A stretch of 64,000 nt of DNA from Carposina sasakii. Lineage: Eukaryota; Arthropoda; Insecta; Lepidoptera; Carposinidae. The notes under the pieces were generated by a model. That model was not told the DNA's origin, did not search any database, and saw nothing but the letters and a program-made list of their open reading frames with translations. Below, in pieces: positions 12,701 to 22,900 of this stretch. The number at the start of each line of letters is the position of its first letter. The first letter of the stretch is position 1. A program made the translations under genes and the position numbers. Location: positions 8,432,001 through 8,496,000 of the forward strand of contig CP053148.1 of assembly GCA_014607495.2 (NCBI GenBank), given 5' to 3'.

Positions 12701-13261
12701 CTGCACTTTGGAATTATCGGCCCTTATTTTATGTATTAAATACACATATACCCACAGCTATGTTTTCAAAATGGGGTAGCTAAAACTGTTGTGACTAACT
12801 AAACTGTGACAAGTTGCTTGGTCATCGCCTGAGACAATGCTTCAGGGGAGGTCTTTTGACGATATTTATGATAAGATAAGATGCAGCTGATTTAGTTAAG
12901 CCTCATAGCATAGGCAACCTAGTACTACTTAAACAGTTCCTATTCATTATTATTGTGCAAACATTTTTGGGTATCCTTCTTTAGTGCTTACTTCAGAAAA
13001 AAAATTGCTTGCTTTCGGGCGTACCCCGTAAATTTTATTATTAAGCTACAATTTGCTATCGCAGGTGTCGGGGCCAGACGGTCAGACCACATCGACGACA
13101 TTTTGTTCACGGAATGGCGACGGTGCGAGCCCGAGTGGACTGCCTTACACCAAGACGAGATCACTGTCAAAAACCAAATCTTTGAAAGCATCTTCCAAAA
13201 GATCCTATCCGAAACCATAGAGGAATATAAAAGGACTGTTGCAATCGGCAATATGAATTAG
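3755..13261 (+). CDS. CEP350-like centrosomal coiled-coil protein (10 exons, 1204 aa)
   Basis: Exons: 3755-3908, 4099-4296, 4884-4991, 6517-6645, 7599-8806, 9055-10168, 10387-10508, 11411-11557, 12304-12541, 13065-13261. All introns are GT-AG and phases join without a stop. Residues 52-600 look disordered and Ser/Asn/Lys-rich. Residues 600-705 form a basic coiled coil (MREDALKDFTKSQILWLEKK, then KKKQRGALLKLQ) matching my knowledge of the CEP350 helix. A second helix precedes DKPPPPYTPP near residue 1030, and the acidic C-terminus contains DDILFTEWRRCEPEW. Vertebrate CEP350 anchors microtubules at the mother centriole with FOP/CEP19. This protein is much shorter than the vertebrate one (over 3000 residues), and I saw no CAP-Gly domain. 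The start is the first ATG giving an open exon. Family assignment rests on the coiled coil and the PPPPY motif, so it is probable but not proven. Codon use in exon 6 is clearly more GC-rich than in exons 1-5. Confidence 0.7.
4390..4540. repeat. Interspersed repeat in intron 2 of the CEP350-like gene
   Basis: Sequence such as taatattataaatgcaaaag followed by 'ctgtctgtc' and 'gctactgaaccaaatc' matches the reverse-orientation end of a common moth repeat. A relative lies at 39,110-39,300. Boundaries are approximate. Confidence 0.45.
5278..6328 (+). mobile_element. Defective mariner transposon with flanking TA duplication
   Basis: Terminal inverted repeats are cgaggcatgccttttaagtt at the left end and its near-complement ending ggcatgcctca at 6328, each flanked by TA (5276-5277 and 6329-6330). 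Inside, about 5480-5640 encodes the N-terminal mariner region (VFSDEAPCLQSVF, SDESRVGRPKTA). About 6015-6189 encodes the C-terminal region (RFQSGEEAFESA, LEWNKCY, then FERMEKCIKLRGEYFEKQ and stop) with frame breaks. The catalytic core between them is gone and a LINE 3' end occupies that place. The element sits in intron 3 of the CEP350-like gene, same strand, and cannot encode transposase. Confidence 0.8.
5650..5955 (+). mobile_element. Jockey/CR1-type LINE 3' end nested in the mariner
   Basis: In one frame the sequence reads RTKRFASIFIVLTAKLWN, then SLPESLFPMNYNLAVCKSRV and NRFLLGKRAPF followed by a stop. This is the C-terminal tail of the Jockey/CR1 type of reverse transcriptase protein frequent in Lepidoptera. 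It ends in 'cctatttaatatataaaaaaaac', an A-rich 3' tail. It interrupts the mariner coding region and is therefore the younger insertion, or marks a rearranged mariner. Only about 300 bp remain. Confidence 0.65.
6855..7297. mobile_element. 443-bp foldback MITE in intron 4 of the CEP350-like gene
   Basis: The first half and the reverse complement of the second half are near copies along their whole length. Examples are cctgcaatacatg at 6855 against catgtattgcagg at 7285-7297, and cagcctagccgagtgaacgc at the left against gcgttcactcggctaggctg at the right. Each arm is about 220 bp, so the element folds almost end to end, with the centre near 7076. It has no coding capacity. A second copy of the family lies at 26,975-27,531. 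Confidence 0.85.
10940..11395. repeat. Two adjoining interspersed repeats in intron 7 of the CEP350-like gene
   Basis: A block around 10,975-11,190 (gtgcctcggaaagcacgtaa, ccttcgaactatgagcgtga, ggtcggagacatcatcac) matches a common moth repeat. Directly after it lies a block with 'actcgtcccggcttcgcacgg' and 'gcgagcgatagctagt', the end of the 'cgcgacttcgtccgcg' class in one of its variants. No genes are present. Families recognised by eye; boundaries approximate. Confidence 0.5.
11971..12142. mobile_element. Palindromic MITE of about 170 bp in intron 8
   Basis: The left arm agcaaaagcaaagcgatagc plus gaaaattgtacaa is mirrored by ttgtacaattttcgctatcg followed by ctttgcttcggctttgctat at 12,089-12,130. 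The outer ends are ttacctaa and ttttacgtaa. The arms flank a short unrelated core. A relic of the same terminal sequence ('cgctttcgcattgcttttac') occurs at 25,230-25,256. Confidence 0.65.
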
Positions 13262-13902
13262 TTAAGTTAAAGTTGCAATTCTACAAATCATTGTTTACAA
13301 ATTGCTGTGCTATTTTTACAATAAATTATACTACTCAGGTTTTTTAAGCTAAGCGTTTTTTTGTAATGTTATACATTGCGATTGTTAATGGCAAAATGTT
13401 GTCTATGTTTAGTTTGTGTAATAAGTGCGTGCGATTACCTTTCGTAATTATGTGTGTCACTATCTAAACATGTGTAAAATTATATTGAGATTATGATTGA
13501 ATATGTAAAGTAAATTAAACTCATGTACGAAACATACTGCTGCGCTTCCTTTTGCTTTTATGGCGAAAAAAATGTGTATATGTTTAAATATGTACAAGCA
13601 TTTCCCTACACCGAATAGTAGGGTCCATTCTGACAGCTAACCATCACTGAGGTCTTAATATTAAACGTACAGTGCGCGCGACATAACCTCAGCTCAGCTC
13701 TGTATTTCGCATGTTTATAATTAGAAGATGAGTTCCATCGCTCTCTATGCCACCACCCCAGAATAATAACTATAGATAGGCGCCGAAGCACACCTAAGCT
13801 ATCTGCGTACATTGGGGGGAGGCCTATGTCCAGCATTGGACTTCTCCTGGCTTAAAATGATAATGACATTTACACAAAGCTCAGTTAAGACATCGCGTGT
13901 CT
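13262..13902. other. Intergenic, 3' flank of the CEP350-like gene with an RTE tail
   Basis: No coding exon is supported. At 13,813-13,868 the sequence ggggggaggcctatgtccag followed by 'cattggacttctcctgg' and 'atgataatgac' is a diverged RTE LINE tail. The rest is unassigned. Confidence 0.45.
13320..13325 (+). terminator. Poly(A) signal of the CEP350-like gene
   Basis: AATAAA lies 59 nt after the stop codon at 13,259-13,261, a usual distance for a short insect 3' untranslated region. Confidence 0.5.
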
Positions 13903-13910
13903 TTGTACAT

Positions 13911-14090
13911 CAGTCTTTCCAAAAGTGGGCGATAACGCCCCCTCGTGGGCGTTGGAGGCCTAGAGGGGCAGGGCCTCAGAAAAAATAGCGCAACTAATAT
14001 GCTATTGACATTTTTATGGTTAAATAAAAATGGGGGGGCGCTACTAATTTTCAAAGTGGGCGTTAGATCAAATAAGTTTGCAAACCTCTG
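13911..14090. mobile_element. hAT-type MITE, 180 bp
   Basis: Ends are cagtctttccaaaagtgggc on the left and gtttgcaaacctctg on the right, imperfect inverted repeats of the CAG...CTG kind. The flanking 8 bp are ttgtacat on the left (13,903-13,910) and ttgtatat on the right (14,091-14,098), a target duplication with one change. G-rich internal sequence 'gggggggcgct' is typical of this group. No coding capacity. Confidence 0.75.
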
Positions 14091-14574
14091 TTGTATATTC
14101 ACACAAATACAAAGCTGAGCTTGGCTTAGGTCGCGCGGACTATAGGCTCCTTTGGTAGGCTCAGTACATTTTACAGCTGCTAGCACCACTTGCCCGATCG
14201 AAAGAAGAAAGGATGTGTTTTCCACCTAAGCCAATGACATCAAATATGTAGTCCTCGAGTAAGAGTCACAAATGCATGCCGTCTTGCATTATTTTACATA
14301 AACAGAGAGAGAGAGACAAAGACGCCCTGTTTCAGACGTCATTTAAACAGAATAAGCAGATTTGGTCTTGGAACAAATGAATGAATTTTGTTACTGTAGT
14401 ATCTACGCCTACTGCTAGGTTTATGGCCAATCTCAATACTGGAGATCAAAAAGAAACTCGGATATTTTTTATTCCAAATTTAAAATTTTGTATGAAATTA
14501 AATCTGAAATTATATGCAAAAAATATCTCGAGATCAGTTATTGAAATTGGCTGTTAGTGGCGTGGATCTGTCGA

Positions 14575-14740
14575 ATTCGAACGGACATTGTTACACAAAT
14601 AAACACACAGCTATGTTCCCAAGGATAGCACGAACTGCAGGATCGCGGAGGAGTTGCCCCTAAATTCCTTAGTCTACTCTTGAGACACGCACGGAAGGAG
14701 ATGCAGTTGTTGTATTCTAGGGAAGCCACATAGCTACTCG
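14575..14740. repeat. Moth repeat with 'gctatgttccc...cacggaaggagatgcag' signature
   Basis: It contains acacagctatgttcccaagg and gacacgcacggaaggagatg, then 'cagttgttgtattctaggg'. The same ordered blocks recur at about 26,600-26,760, 31,940-32,030, 37,180-37,395 and 44,829-45,090, so this is a dispersed family, seen here in five decayed copies. Class unknown. Confidence 0.55.
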
Positions 14741-15069
14741 TACATGCGAGTTGTCTAATCGAATGTTAAATGAACCTTAGTAGGTATAAAAATACTTATC
14801 AATATCTGTTATTTATTAATTAATTATAATGATGAAAATATCACATACAATATTCCTTAAACTAGACATCTACTTACATATATAAATATTTATAGAAGAC
14901 TAAATATTTTTTTTACAGTTTACACAAATTCAACATTTAGTTGACAAAAATGTAATAATCTGAGTAAATTACAGAGATCGTTTTCGTATATTTAGCTTAT
15001 AAAGAAAAATAATTATTGTGACAAACAAATATTACATAAATTGTTTATATTGGCTACATTCAATAGTAG

Positions 15070-15462
15070 CAGGGCCGGATTTAGGGCAGGGCAACCGGGG
15101 CGAATCCCTAGGGCCTCTACAAACGGGGGGCCCCACAATAGAGATTTCGGAACAAAAATCTTTCAAATTCCAAAAACTATAACATTTTTCCTTTGATATT
15201 TTTTTTGCTCTTTTACCTTACCTACAGTACTTTTTAATGATTATTTGATTATATTGTTCTTAAATATTAACAGAAATCATTGATCTATATTTGTGCACTC
15301 CAATCAGGAGAATCTACTTGGTTTCAGAATAAATTTATTGATTGAAAAAGTCGACAGAATTTTTTTTTTTTTTTACATTTTATTTGAATAATAATTTGAG
15401 GCAAGGGGGCCTCCGCTCCATTATTGCCCCAAGGCCTCCGGACCTCTAAATCCGGCTCCGGG
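15070..15462. mobile_element. Probable hAT-type element with 'agggccggatttag' ends
   Basis: The left end cagggccggatttagggcag and the right end ctctaaatccggctccg are inverted relative to each other and resemble the hAT end sequence widespread in insects. A poly-T run (15,360-15,374) and a GC-rich right part lie inside. I could not find a convincing 8-bp target duplication, so the right boundary may be damaged. Confidence 0.5.
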
Positions 15463-16937
15463 TACACGGTATATTATAATATTGGAACAGTCCACTAAGC
15501 TCAGCTTTGTGTTTGTGTGAGTGAGTGTACATAAGCACGCGACCACGCCGAGCTTGGTCCTTGTGTGAGTACGTAGAAATGTATGTTCGGCCTAGAGCGA
15601 TTATAATTATGTAATAGCGACGCTTCACTTCACTCACTGCAAAATTGAGCTTAGGTCGCGATGGACTATTTTATTTGTTCTTTATCTTCTGCGATTATAC
15701 TAGACATGGAAAGCACCGACATAAAAACAGAAAATAGAAGTCGAAATTACAAAATTATACTATGACTTCTAGCCTTTGCTATAGGTAGTTTAGCTTTTTG
15801 TGTGGCCTCAAGTTATAATGTTTTTCTAACGTTATATTTGAACGAGGTTTGAATTGAACTAAAATTTAGTTAACTATTGACTTCATCAAGGAACAAGTAA
15901 GTAATGACTTCTTTATACTGTGTGTATTAGGTGAAACTTTTAATCGACTATTTGTAAATAAAATATGCGTTTATTTGATATAATATCTTGATCATATTTG
16001 CTATAGACGTAGAAACTTAGCTAGGTCATTAAAAAAAATCAGTTTCCAAGAATAACGTTGCCATCATAAAGCGGCCTTGAAGGAACATGTAGGCACCGTT
16101 ATCTCAGGAACCCAAAGTCTCCCCCTGGTCTGTTTATTAACTAAAATAATATAATCACTGATTTAGAAATAGGGACTTAAGTAGAATCTAATCTATATAA
16201 GCACTAGGTTAGGTTTAGCAACGACGCTAATTGGAAACAGAGAGTTCCTAAAGCCATAGGTCAACCTTAATAAATATAAGCTTTCTTAGGAAAAAACACG
16301 AAATATCTTCTTAAAATTAGAGAAATATTTGTAGATAGTATTGTAGATCTTCAATTATATTTATTCTTATAATGTGCAATTTGCTGTTATGGTCATGCTA
16401 ACAAACGAATATGATTAACTGATTTAGATGAAATTTTTGGTTTACGTGTGGGCGATCTTTTCAATTAGCCCCGCGGTGGTTCATGTAGATGAAACCGCGA
16501 GCAATGGCTAGCTAATCGCAAAATTAAAACACTACACAATGCAGGTACTTTTTCAATGCACTTGATGTACAAAAATATATTTTATGCAGCGTGTAAGTGA
16601 CAACAGTAAATATTTAGTACATACGAGTACACAACGACATTAAAAATAAATATCTGATGCTATGAATTTTACTTTTATAGGTACTCTCACCTATTAAGTG
16701 CCTACTTTTCTTTAGTTAACAGTTTAGTAATTAGTAGGGCTGTATTAATTCACATAGACGCAACAACTTAATATTAGTTTTAGTCTAGAATTTTAAATAA
16801 ATTAGATATTACGTCGTTTGTTACACATAAATTAAACTGAGAAACTCTCCATTCAATGTCTTAGGCATTCATAGTTTCTTCTAGCACAAGTTGAAAAATC
16901 ACTAAATAATTAAATCTTCACTGTTTTCTTATCGAGT
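15463..16937. other. AT-rich DNA downstream of the SMOC-like gene
   Basis: This should contain the 3' untranslated region of the minus-strand SMOC-like gene, whose stop is at 16,938-16,940. A diverged 'cgcggtggttcatgtagatgaaaccgcgagcaatggctagct' repeat end lies near 16,470-16,515. No coding exon is supported and the polyadenylation site was not decided. Confidence 0.35.
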
Positions 16938-19900
16938 TTAGTCGTCAGCTTTTAAAATCGATTCTAACGGGTTCGGGCCTTTTCTTCGGGGATTAGTGGG
17001 AGCTTTTGATGTTTCCGCTAGAACAACAATAAAGAATAGATAAATCACTCAACAACTGTAAATTTTAAAGCCGAAGATAGTGCACCATAAATAACAAAAT
17101 ACGAGTACAACAAAGAACGTTCAATGTAAACTTATAGTTTAACGAATTGTGTATTTTGAATGTAATTTGTGAAAATACCACGTTTTTTAAACAAAATGCA
17201 ATAGCGTGTTCCTAACTCCTGACCATGAGGGAAAGATGCTGAAAGATAGAGGTAAGGCGCACTATAGTGAGAAGAAAATGTTAATCAGTGATCGGTGTAG
17301 TGTAGGTACTTAGATATATATTATTATCTATGCTATGTGGGTAGGTAGCGAGGAACTGGTTTTTAATAAAATGGTCCATAACCAACCATCTTGTAGTTTA
17401 CTTCATGGTGACAGCGGTGCGTAATATTAATAGTTTGTGGCAGAAATTTGTATTAAATCACGAAAATCATCGAAGATTTAAAGTGTGAGCATCTATTAAT
17501 TATGGAACACGCAAGACCGCCGGCAGAATTAACCTTGGAAGGTGGACCGGCGGGGCGCGCTGAGTCATGGCGGCGTTGGTTGAAGCAATTCCAGGTATTT
17601 CTAAAAGCATCGGGAGTGGCCAAAGAAAGTAAAGAAGTTCAAGCCAGTCTACTTATAAACTTAATTGGCCCCGACGGATATGATATCTATTCTACATTTA
17701 AAGAATCAAAGTCAAAAGAATCAGATGACGTTGACCTACTTATTAATAAATTTAATACCCACTTTGGAACAAAAGTTAGTACTACAATGCTTCGATTTAA
17801 ATTTTTCACACGGTGTCAAGAATCTGGAGAAAATGTAGATGAATATGTAACGGCCTTGAAATTACTTAGTCGCCAGTGTGAGTTTGAACACTTGGAAGAT
17901 GGTTTGGTGCGCGACCGCATCGTGTGTGGCATTACCGACGGCGCAGTCCGGGACAGGCTATTGCGTACGGATGATCTCACATTAGACAAAGCGATAAAAA
18001 TATGTCAAACGCATGAAATATCGTGCGAAGGTGGCCGGCAGATCGAAGGTCTGAAATTGGAAGATCATGTTAATTCGCTGGATGTGCTATCATCGAAGTC
18101 AATTAAAGGTCACGGGAGAAGCGTTTGGAATGGTGCGGGGCGGAAAGATCGCAGATTTACGACGAGGCGAAACGCAGATCATCAGGCAAGCAGCGGTGGC
18201 AGTGCGGTGAGGCGCGGTGCCGGACCGGGCGGAGCGGCAGCGAACTCCTCGTCTAGGGCAAAAGCGGCAGCGGCGGATTCGCTGCGCCAGAGACTATGCG
18301 CGGCGTGTGGGAGTCCACACTGCGATAGTGAAGATCGATGCGTAGCTAAAAAAGCAAAGTGTTTTTCGTGTGGCATAATCGGACATTACCGCAAATATTG
18401 TCCAATGAAACAACAAAGTAATAAAGTGTTTCAAATTTGTGAAGAAAGCGACGACGAAGGAATTTACTATGTGTGTAATATTGACAATGTGTTAAATTAT
18501 CCTAAGGACACAAAATGGTATGAAACTCTCTATTTAGGTAATAGTAATATACATCATACGTTCAAATTAGACACAGGTTCAGATCTTAACGTAATGTCCA
18601 AATGCAACTTCATAAAATTAGGATTTTCTGTTAATGACATCAAGCACGATAACACAAAAGCTCAATCATTCTGTGGTAACTATATAAACATAGCTGGATC
18701 GTGCAACATAATGTGGCGGTACAAAAAATCTTTGTATAGATTAAAGTTTATAATTTGTGAAAGTAAATGCCAAAGCATTTTAGGTAAACGAGCCTTAGAG
18801 GAATTACAATTAATTAAAAGAATTTTTTCATTAAATATGTCAGATTATGAGGATTTATTCAATGGTCTGGGAAAATTGCCTGGTACATACAAAATCCCTC
18901 TAGAGCAAGATGCCGTTCCCAGTGTGTGTCCAGTTAGGAAAATTCCTCTCGGAGTCAGAGACAAGTTACAGGTCGAGTTGAACCATATGGAGCAGCTCGG
19001 GGTTATCCGTAAGGTCTCACACCCTACTTCGTGGGTAAACGCTATTGTGGTGGCTGTTAAAAAAGACGGTAGCTTACGCATATGCCTTGACCCACGACCG
19101 TTAAATCGTGTAATTCGCAGACAACATTATCCATTACCTACGATTACAGAAATAGCTACTAAATTGAAAGGTGCCAAGTTCTTTAGCAAGTTAGACGCGC
19201 GCTCTGGGTTCTGGATGGTGGAACTGGATGATGACAGCGCGGATTTGTGTACATTTGGTACACCATTTGGTCGCTACCAATTTTTGCGTCTACCCTATGG
19301 TATCAATTCAGCCAGTGAGGTATTTCATTCCAGAGTGAGGCAGATGCTAGAGGATCTAGAAGGCGTGGACTCTTTCGTTGACGATATAATTGTATGGGGA
19401 TCTACGGAGGAAGAACACGACCGTAGACTCACAAACTTGCTAGATAGATCTAGACAGGTAGGTATTAAATACAATCGCGATAAGTGTGAATATCGTGTCA
19501 AGGAGGTAACCTATTTGGGTCACACATTTAGTAGCAGCGGTATGAAAATCGATCAGTCAAAGGTAAAAGCTATAGTCGAAATGCCGAGCCCGAGTGACAG
19601 ACAGGCATTGGAGCGTTTCATGGGAATGATCAACTATGTAAGTAAATTTATTCCAAATTTTTCTGACAAGGTTTCACCACTTAGAAATCTTCTGAAGAAA
19701 GACATCGAGTGGTGCTGGAGCGAGCAGGAAGAAAGTGTAATGAAGCAGTTAAAGCAGGAGTTGTGCGTCGCGCCGGTGCTAGCGCTGTACGAGCCCGCGC
19801 AGCCGGCCGTGGTGTCGGTGGACGCCAGCGCGCGCGCTCTCGGCGCCGTGCTGTTGCAGGCCGGCCGCCCGGTCGAGTTTGCTTCGCTGACGCTCACTGA

Positions 19901-22900
19901 CACACAACAGAGGTATGCGCAAATTGAAAAGGAGCTACTAGCTATAGTTTTCGCACTAGAAAGATTTCATCAATACATATACGGAAAGAGCGACATAGTG
20001 GTCGAGACAGATCACAAACCACTAGAACCACTCTTTAAAAAGTCCTTAGATATGGTGCCGGCTCGTCTCCAAAGAATGATGTTACGAGTCCAGAGATATG
20101 ATTTTACCGTCATGTACAAACCAGGTAAGTACATGTACATTGCCGACACCCTGTCACGTGCTCCTTTGCCTGAATTATTACGTGAAGACATATCCGTAGA
20201 AATAGAAAATCAAAGCTGCTTCCTATTACAGAACGTGAGATTTAGTGACGAAAAATTTAATATAGTTCGGGAAGCAACTTCACGCGATAGATCTTGTCAA
20301 ACTGTGATAGAATACATAAATAATGGATGGCCTCATAATAAGTATCAGGTGAATGAGTGCGTCAGACCCTTATTTGATTATAAAGAATCATTCGAGTACA
20401 TAGACGGGGTATTATTCAAGGATAACCTAGTTTACATACCAGCCGAACTCCGTAGTGACATGGCGTCTCGTGTGCACGAAGGTCACCTTGGAATAGATAG
20501 GTGTAAGAGACGTGCCCGTGAGGTAATGTTCTGGCCGGGCATGGCGCGGGACGTGGAGCGCGTGGTGCGGCGCTGTCGCACGTGCGCCGAGCAGGCGGAC
20601 CGGCCTCGCCGCGAGCCGCTGCTGGCGCATGAGGTGCCCAGCATGCCGTGGGTAAAGGTAGGCTCAGATATTTTTGAGTACAGTCAAAAGTATTATTTAA
20701 TACTAATCGACTATTTTTCGAACTATGTGGAGGTGTCGGGCTTAAGTTCAATGACATCTAAAAAGGTAATCTTAGCATTTAAAGACCAGTTTGCACGCTA
20801 CGGCATACCGCAAGAATTGGTCACTGATAATGGCCCGTGTTATAGTTCTAAAGAATTTCACGATTTTGTGAAAAAATGGGGTATCAAGCATATAACATCT
20901 TCGCCTAATTACCCACAATCAAACGGTCGTAGCGAACGAACAGTGCGTACTATAAAAAACTTATTGAAAAAGTCTATATTGGCTAAAAGTGATTTTTATC
21001 TAGGATTGTTGAACTTTAGAGCTGCACCGAGGGACGGTATCGCGAGTCCGGCGGAATTGCTAATGGGACGAAAATTAAATACTCGCATACCGGCTCACAT
21101 TAGTAAACTACAGCCAGCAAGGGACAATTCTCGCGACTACGCGAACATGGTACGTCAACAGGAGAACAACAAAAGGTCGTATGATAAGCGGGCGCGCACG
21201 CTGCCTGAGCTACAGGTAGGTGATGACGTCATAGCTGTAGACGGTAAGACACGAAGAAAGGCGCGCGTAACGGGCCGCGCGGCACAGCCTCGCTCCTACT
21301 TCGTGGCTGACACGTCAGGTAGGTGTTATAGGAGGAACAGAAGACATTTGATTAGACTGCGATCCAAAAGCTCATCTTCATCCCATAGCGATGACAGCGT
21401 GTATGAAGAACCAAACACTTCTTCTGGTACACCCGAGCTAGCTACTTATGATTGCGAGTTAGGGCTTCCGTCTTTCCCAGAAACACCATTTATACAGGAT
21501 ACTGATTGGACACGCTCTGAGAGGTTAGCTGCCTGCGAGGCTAAAAAGAAAATTAGTAATCTCAAAATATAAAAGAAAAGGATAGGTAGTAAATAGTATA
21601 CATAGTTATATAATGCGCGGCATAGATCTTTTTGTGTTTAAATTTAAGTTGAATAATTGTTATTTTCCTTTCAGCCATACCTGGTTAATTTAGTTAATAA
21701 TAATAGGCATACTTCTTTGTCAATCTGATAATAGTTAAAACTATCTAGATAGGTACATGTTATCTCATGGCTTGAAAATGTATTGTGTTAATAAATACTT
21801 AGCAATAGATACTTCCAAAGCTTGTTAACCGGGAAGATGTAGTGTAGGTACTTAGATATATATTATTATCTATGCTATGTGGGTAGGTAGCGAGGAACTG
21901 GTTTTTAATAAAATGGTCCATAACCAACCATCTTGTAGTTTACTTCAATCGGTTCACACTTGACATTTGTAGGTGCAGGTCTTGTATGTAGTCTTTATTC
22001 TTACTTCATGGTGCGAACAGTACAAACTATTATTTTTTCCGTAAACTATGTGTAACTTGCCAAGTTTGATCTAAATATGTCCAGTCGTTTTTGCGTAAAA
22101 GAATAACAAATATACATTCTCACAAACTCTGACATCTGTAGGTACCTACACTACTGTGAATTTGACGTTTAAAAGTGAGACATCTCGCTCTCACCAAATT
22201 CATCATACGGGTGCATATCAGCGCACAGCCTAATCCGACGATCTTAGAGATCTGAAACTTGGAGGATATGTTCTTTGTATGACGTAGGCATCCCGTTAAG
22301 AAAGGATATGCCGAAACCATGACAATGGATAATAACGGATATGGATAATAATGGATAACGGAAGTCCTGGGCGGTCGCATGTTATAATACAAGTACTTAC
22401 TGGCATGTCCGACTGAAGCTTGCGTCACTTCCAAGCAGGCCATCCATTCGGTAATACTGATCTTGTTGTCGTGGTTAACGTCGCAGTATCTGGGCAGCTT
22501 GCGGCCGCACCTCCTCATAGTTTCCACGTTGGAGATGAGCTGATGGAACGCCTTCCATTCACGACGCTCTAGAGCCTTGTTCTTATCTTTGTCTAGCATC
22601 ACGTATGCCCAAGTAGCGGCTTGCTCTTCTTTTGAGGCGCCCCATCTAACAATTTCACTGAAATTTTTTGTTGGACATGTTATTGACCTTGTAGGTACTA
22701 AAACTTCAAATACGTCCAAATAACCAGTCTAGAGAATTCTGGTTGAGAGATGAGACGAGATTTTACTTAATATGTGACGTGTCTCACATCCTGTATAATC
22801 CTTAACACCCGTACTATTGTTATTTTACAAAAGCTAAAGTTTAGACTCGGATGTAGGTTTGATGGATGCTATCTTAATATATAATAATATTCTATGTGTA

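Larger units (their letters stand above)
17296..21947 (+). mobile_element. Intact mag-like Ty3/gypsy LTR retrotransposon
   Basis: It is bounded by two 110-bp LTRs (17,296-17,405 and 21,838-21,947) that read identically by eye, begin TG and end CA. They are flanked by the same 5-bp target duplication atcgg (17,291-17,295 and 21,948-21,952). After the 5' LTR comes tggtgacagcggtgcg, the likely primer-binding region. A short purine tract (gggaaga) precedes the 3' LTR. One open gag-pol frame fills the interior and no envelope gene is present. Very short LTRs are a known trait of the mag lineage of Bombyx. It is inserted in the last intron of the minus-strand SMOC-like gene, antisense to it. Confidence 0.92.

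Noticed and set aside
15062..15470. 8-bp target duplication for the 'agggccggatttag' element
   Set aside because: aatagtag on the left has no match on the right (ggtacacg). Element kept at lower confidence without a duplication.
20416..20757. 113-codon minus-strand frame inside the gypsy integrase region
   Set aside because: Antisense shadow of the polyprotein with low-complexity composition and no domain.
22120..22400. Continuation of the minus-strand EF-hand frame past 22,401 as a long C-terminus
   Set aside because: A good donor (gtaagtac) ends the exon at 22,401, and a better terminal exon with matching phase and a family-like tail is found at 16,938-17,017. The read-through is intron.
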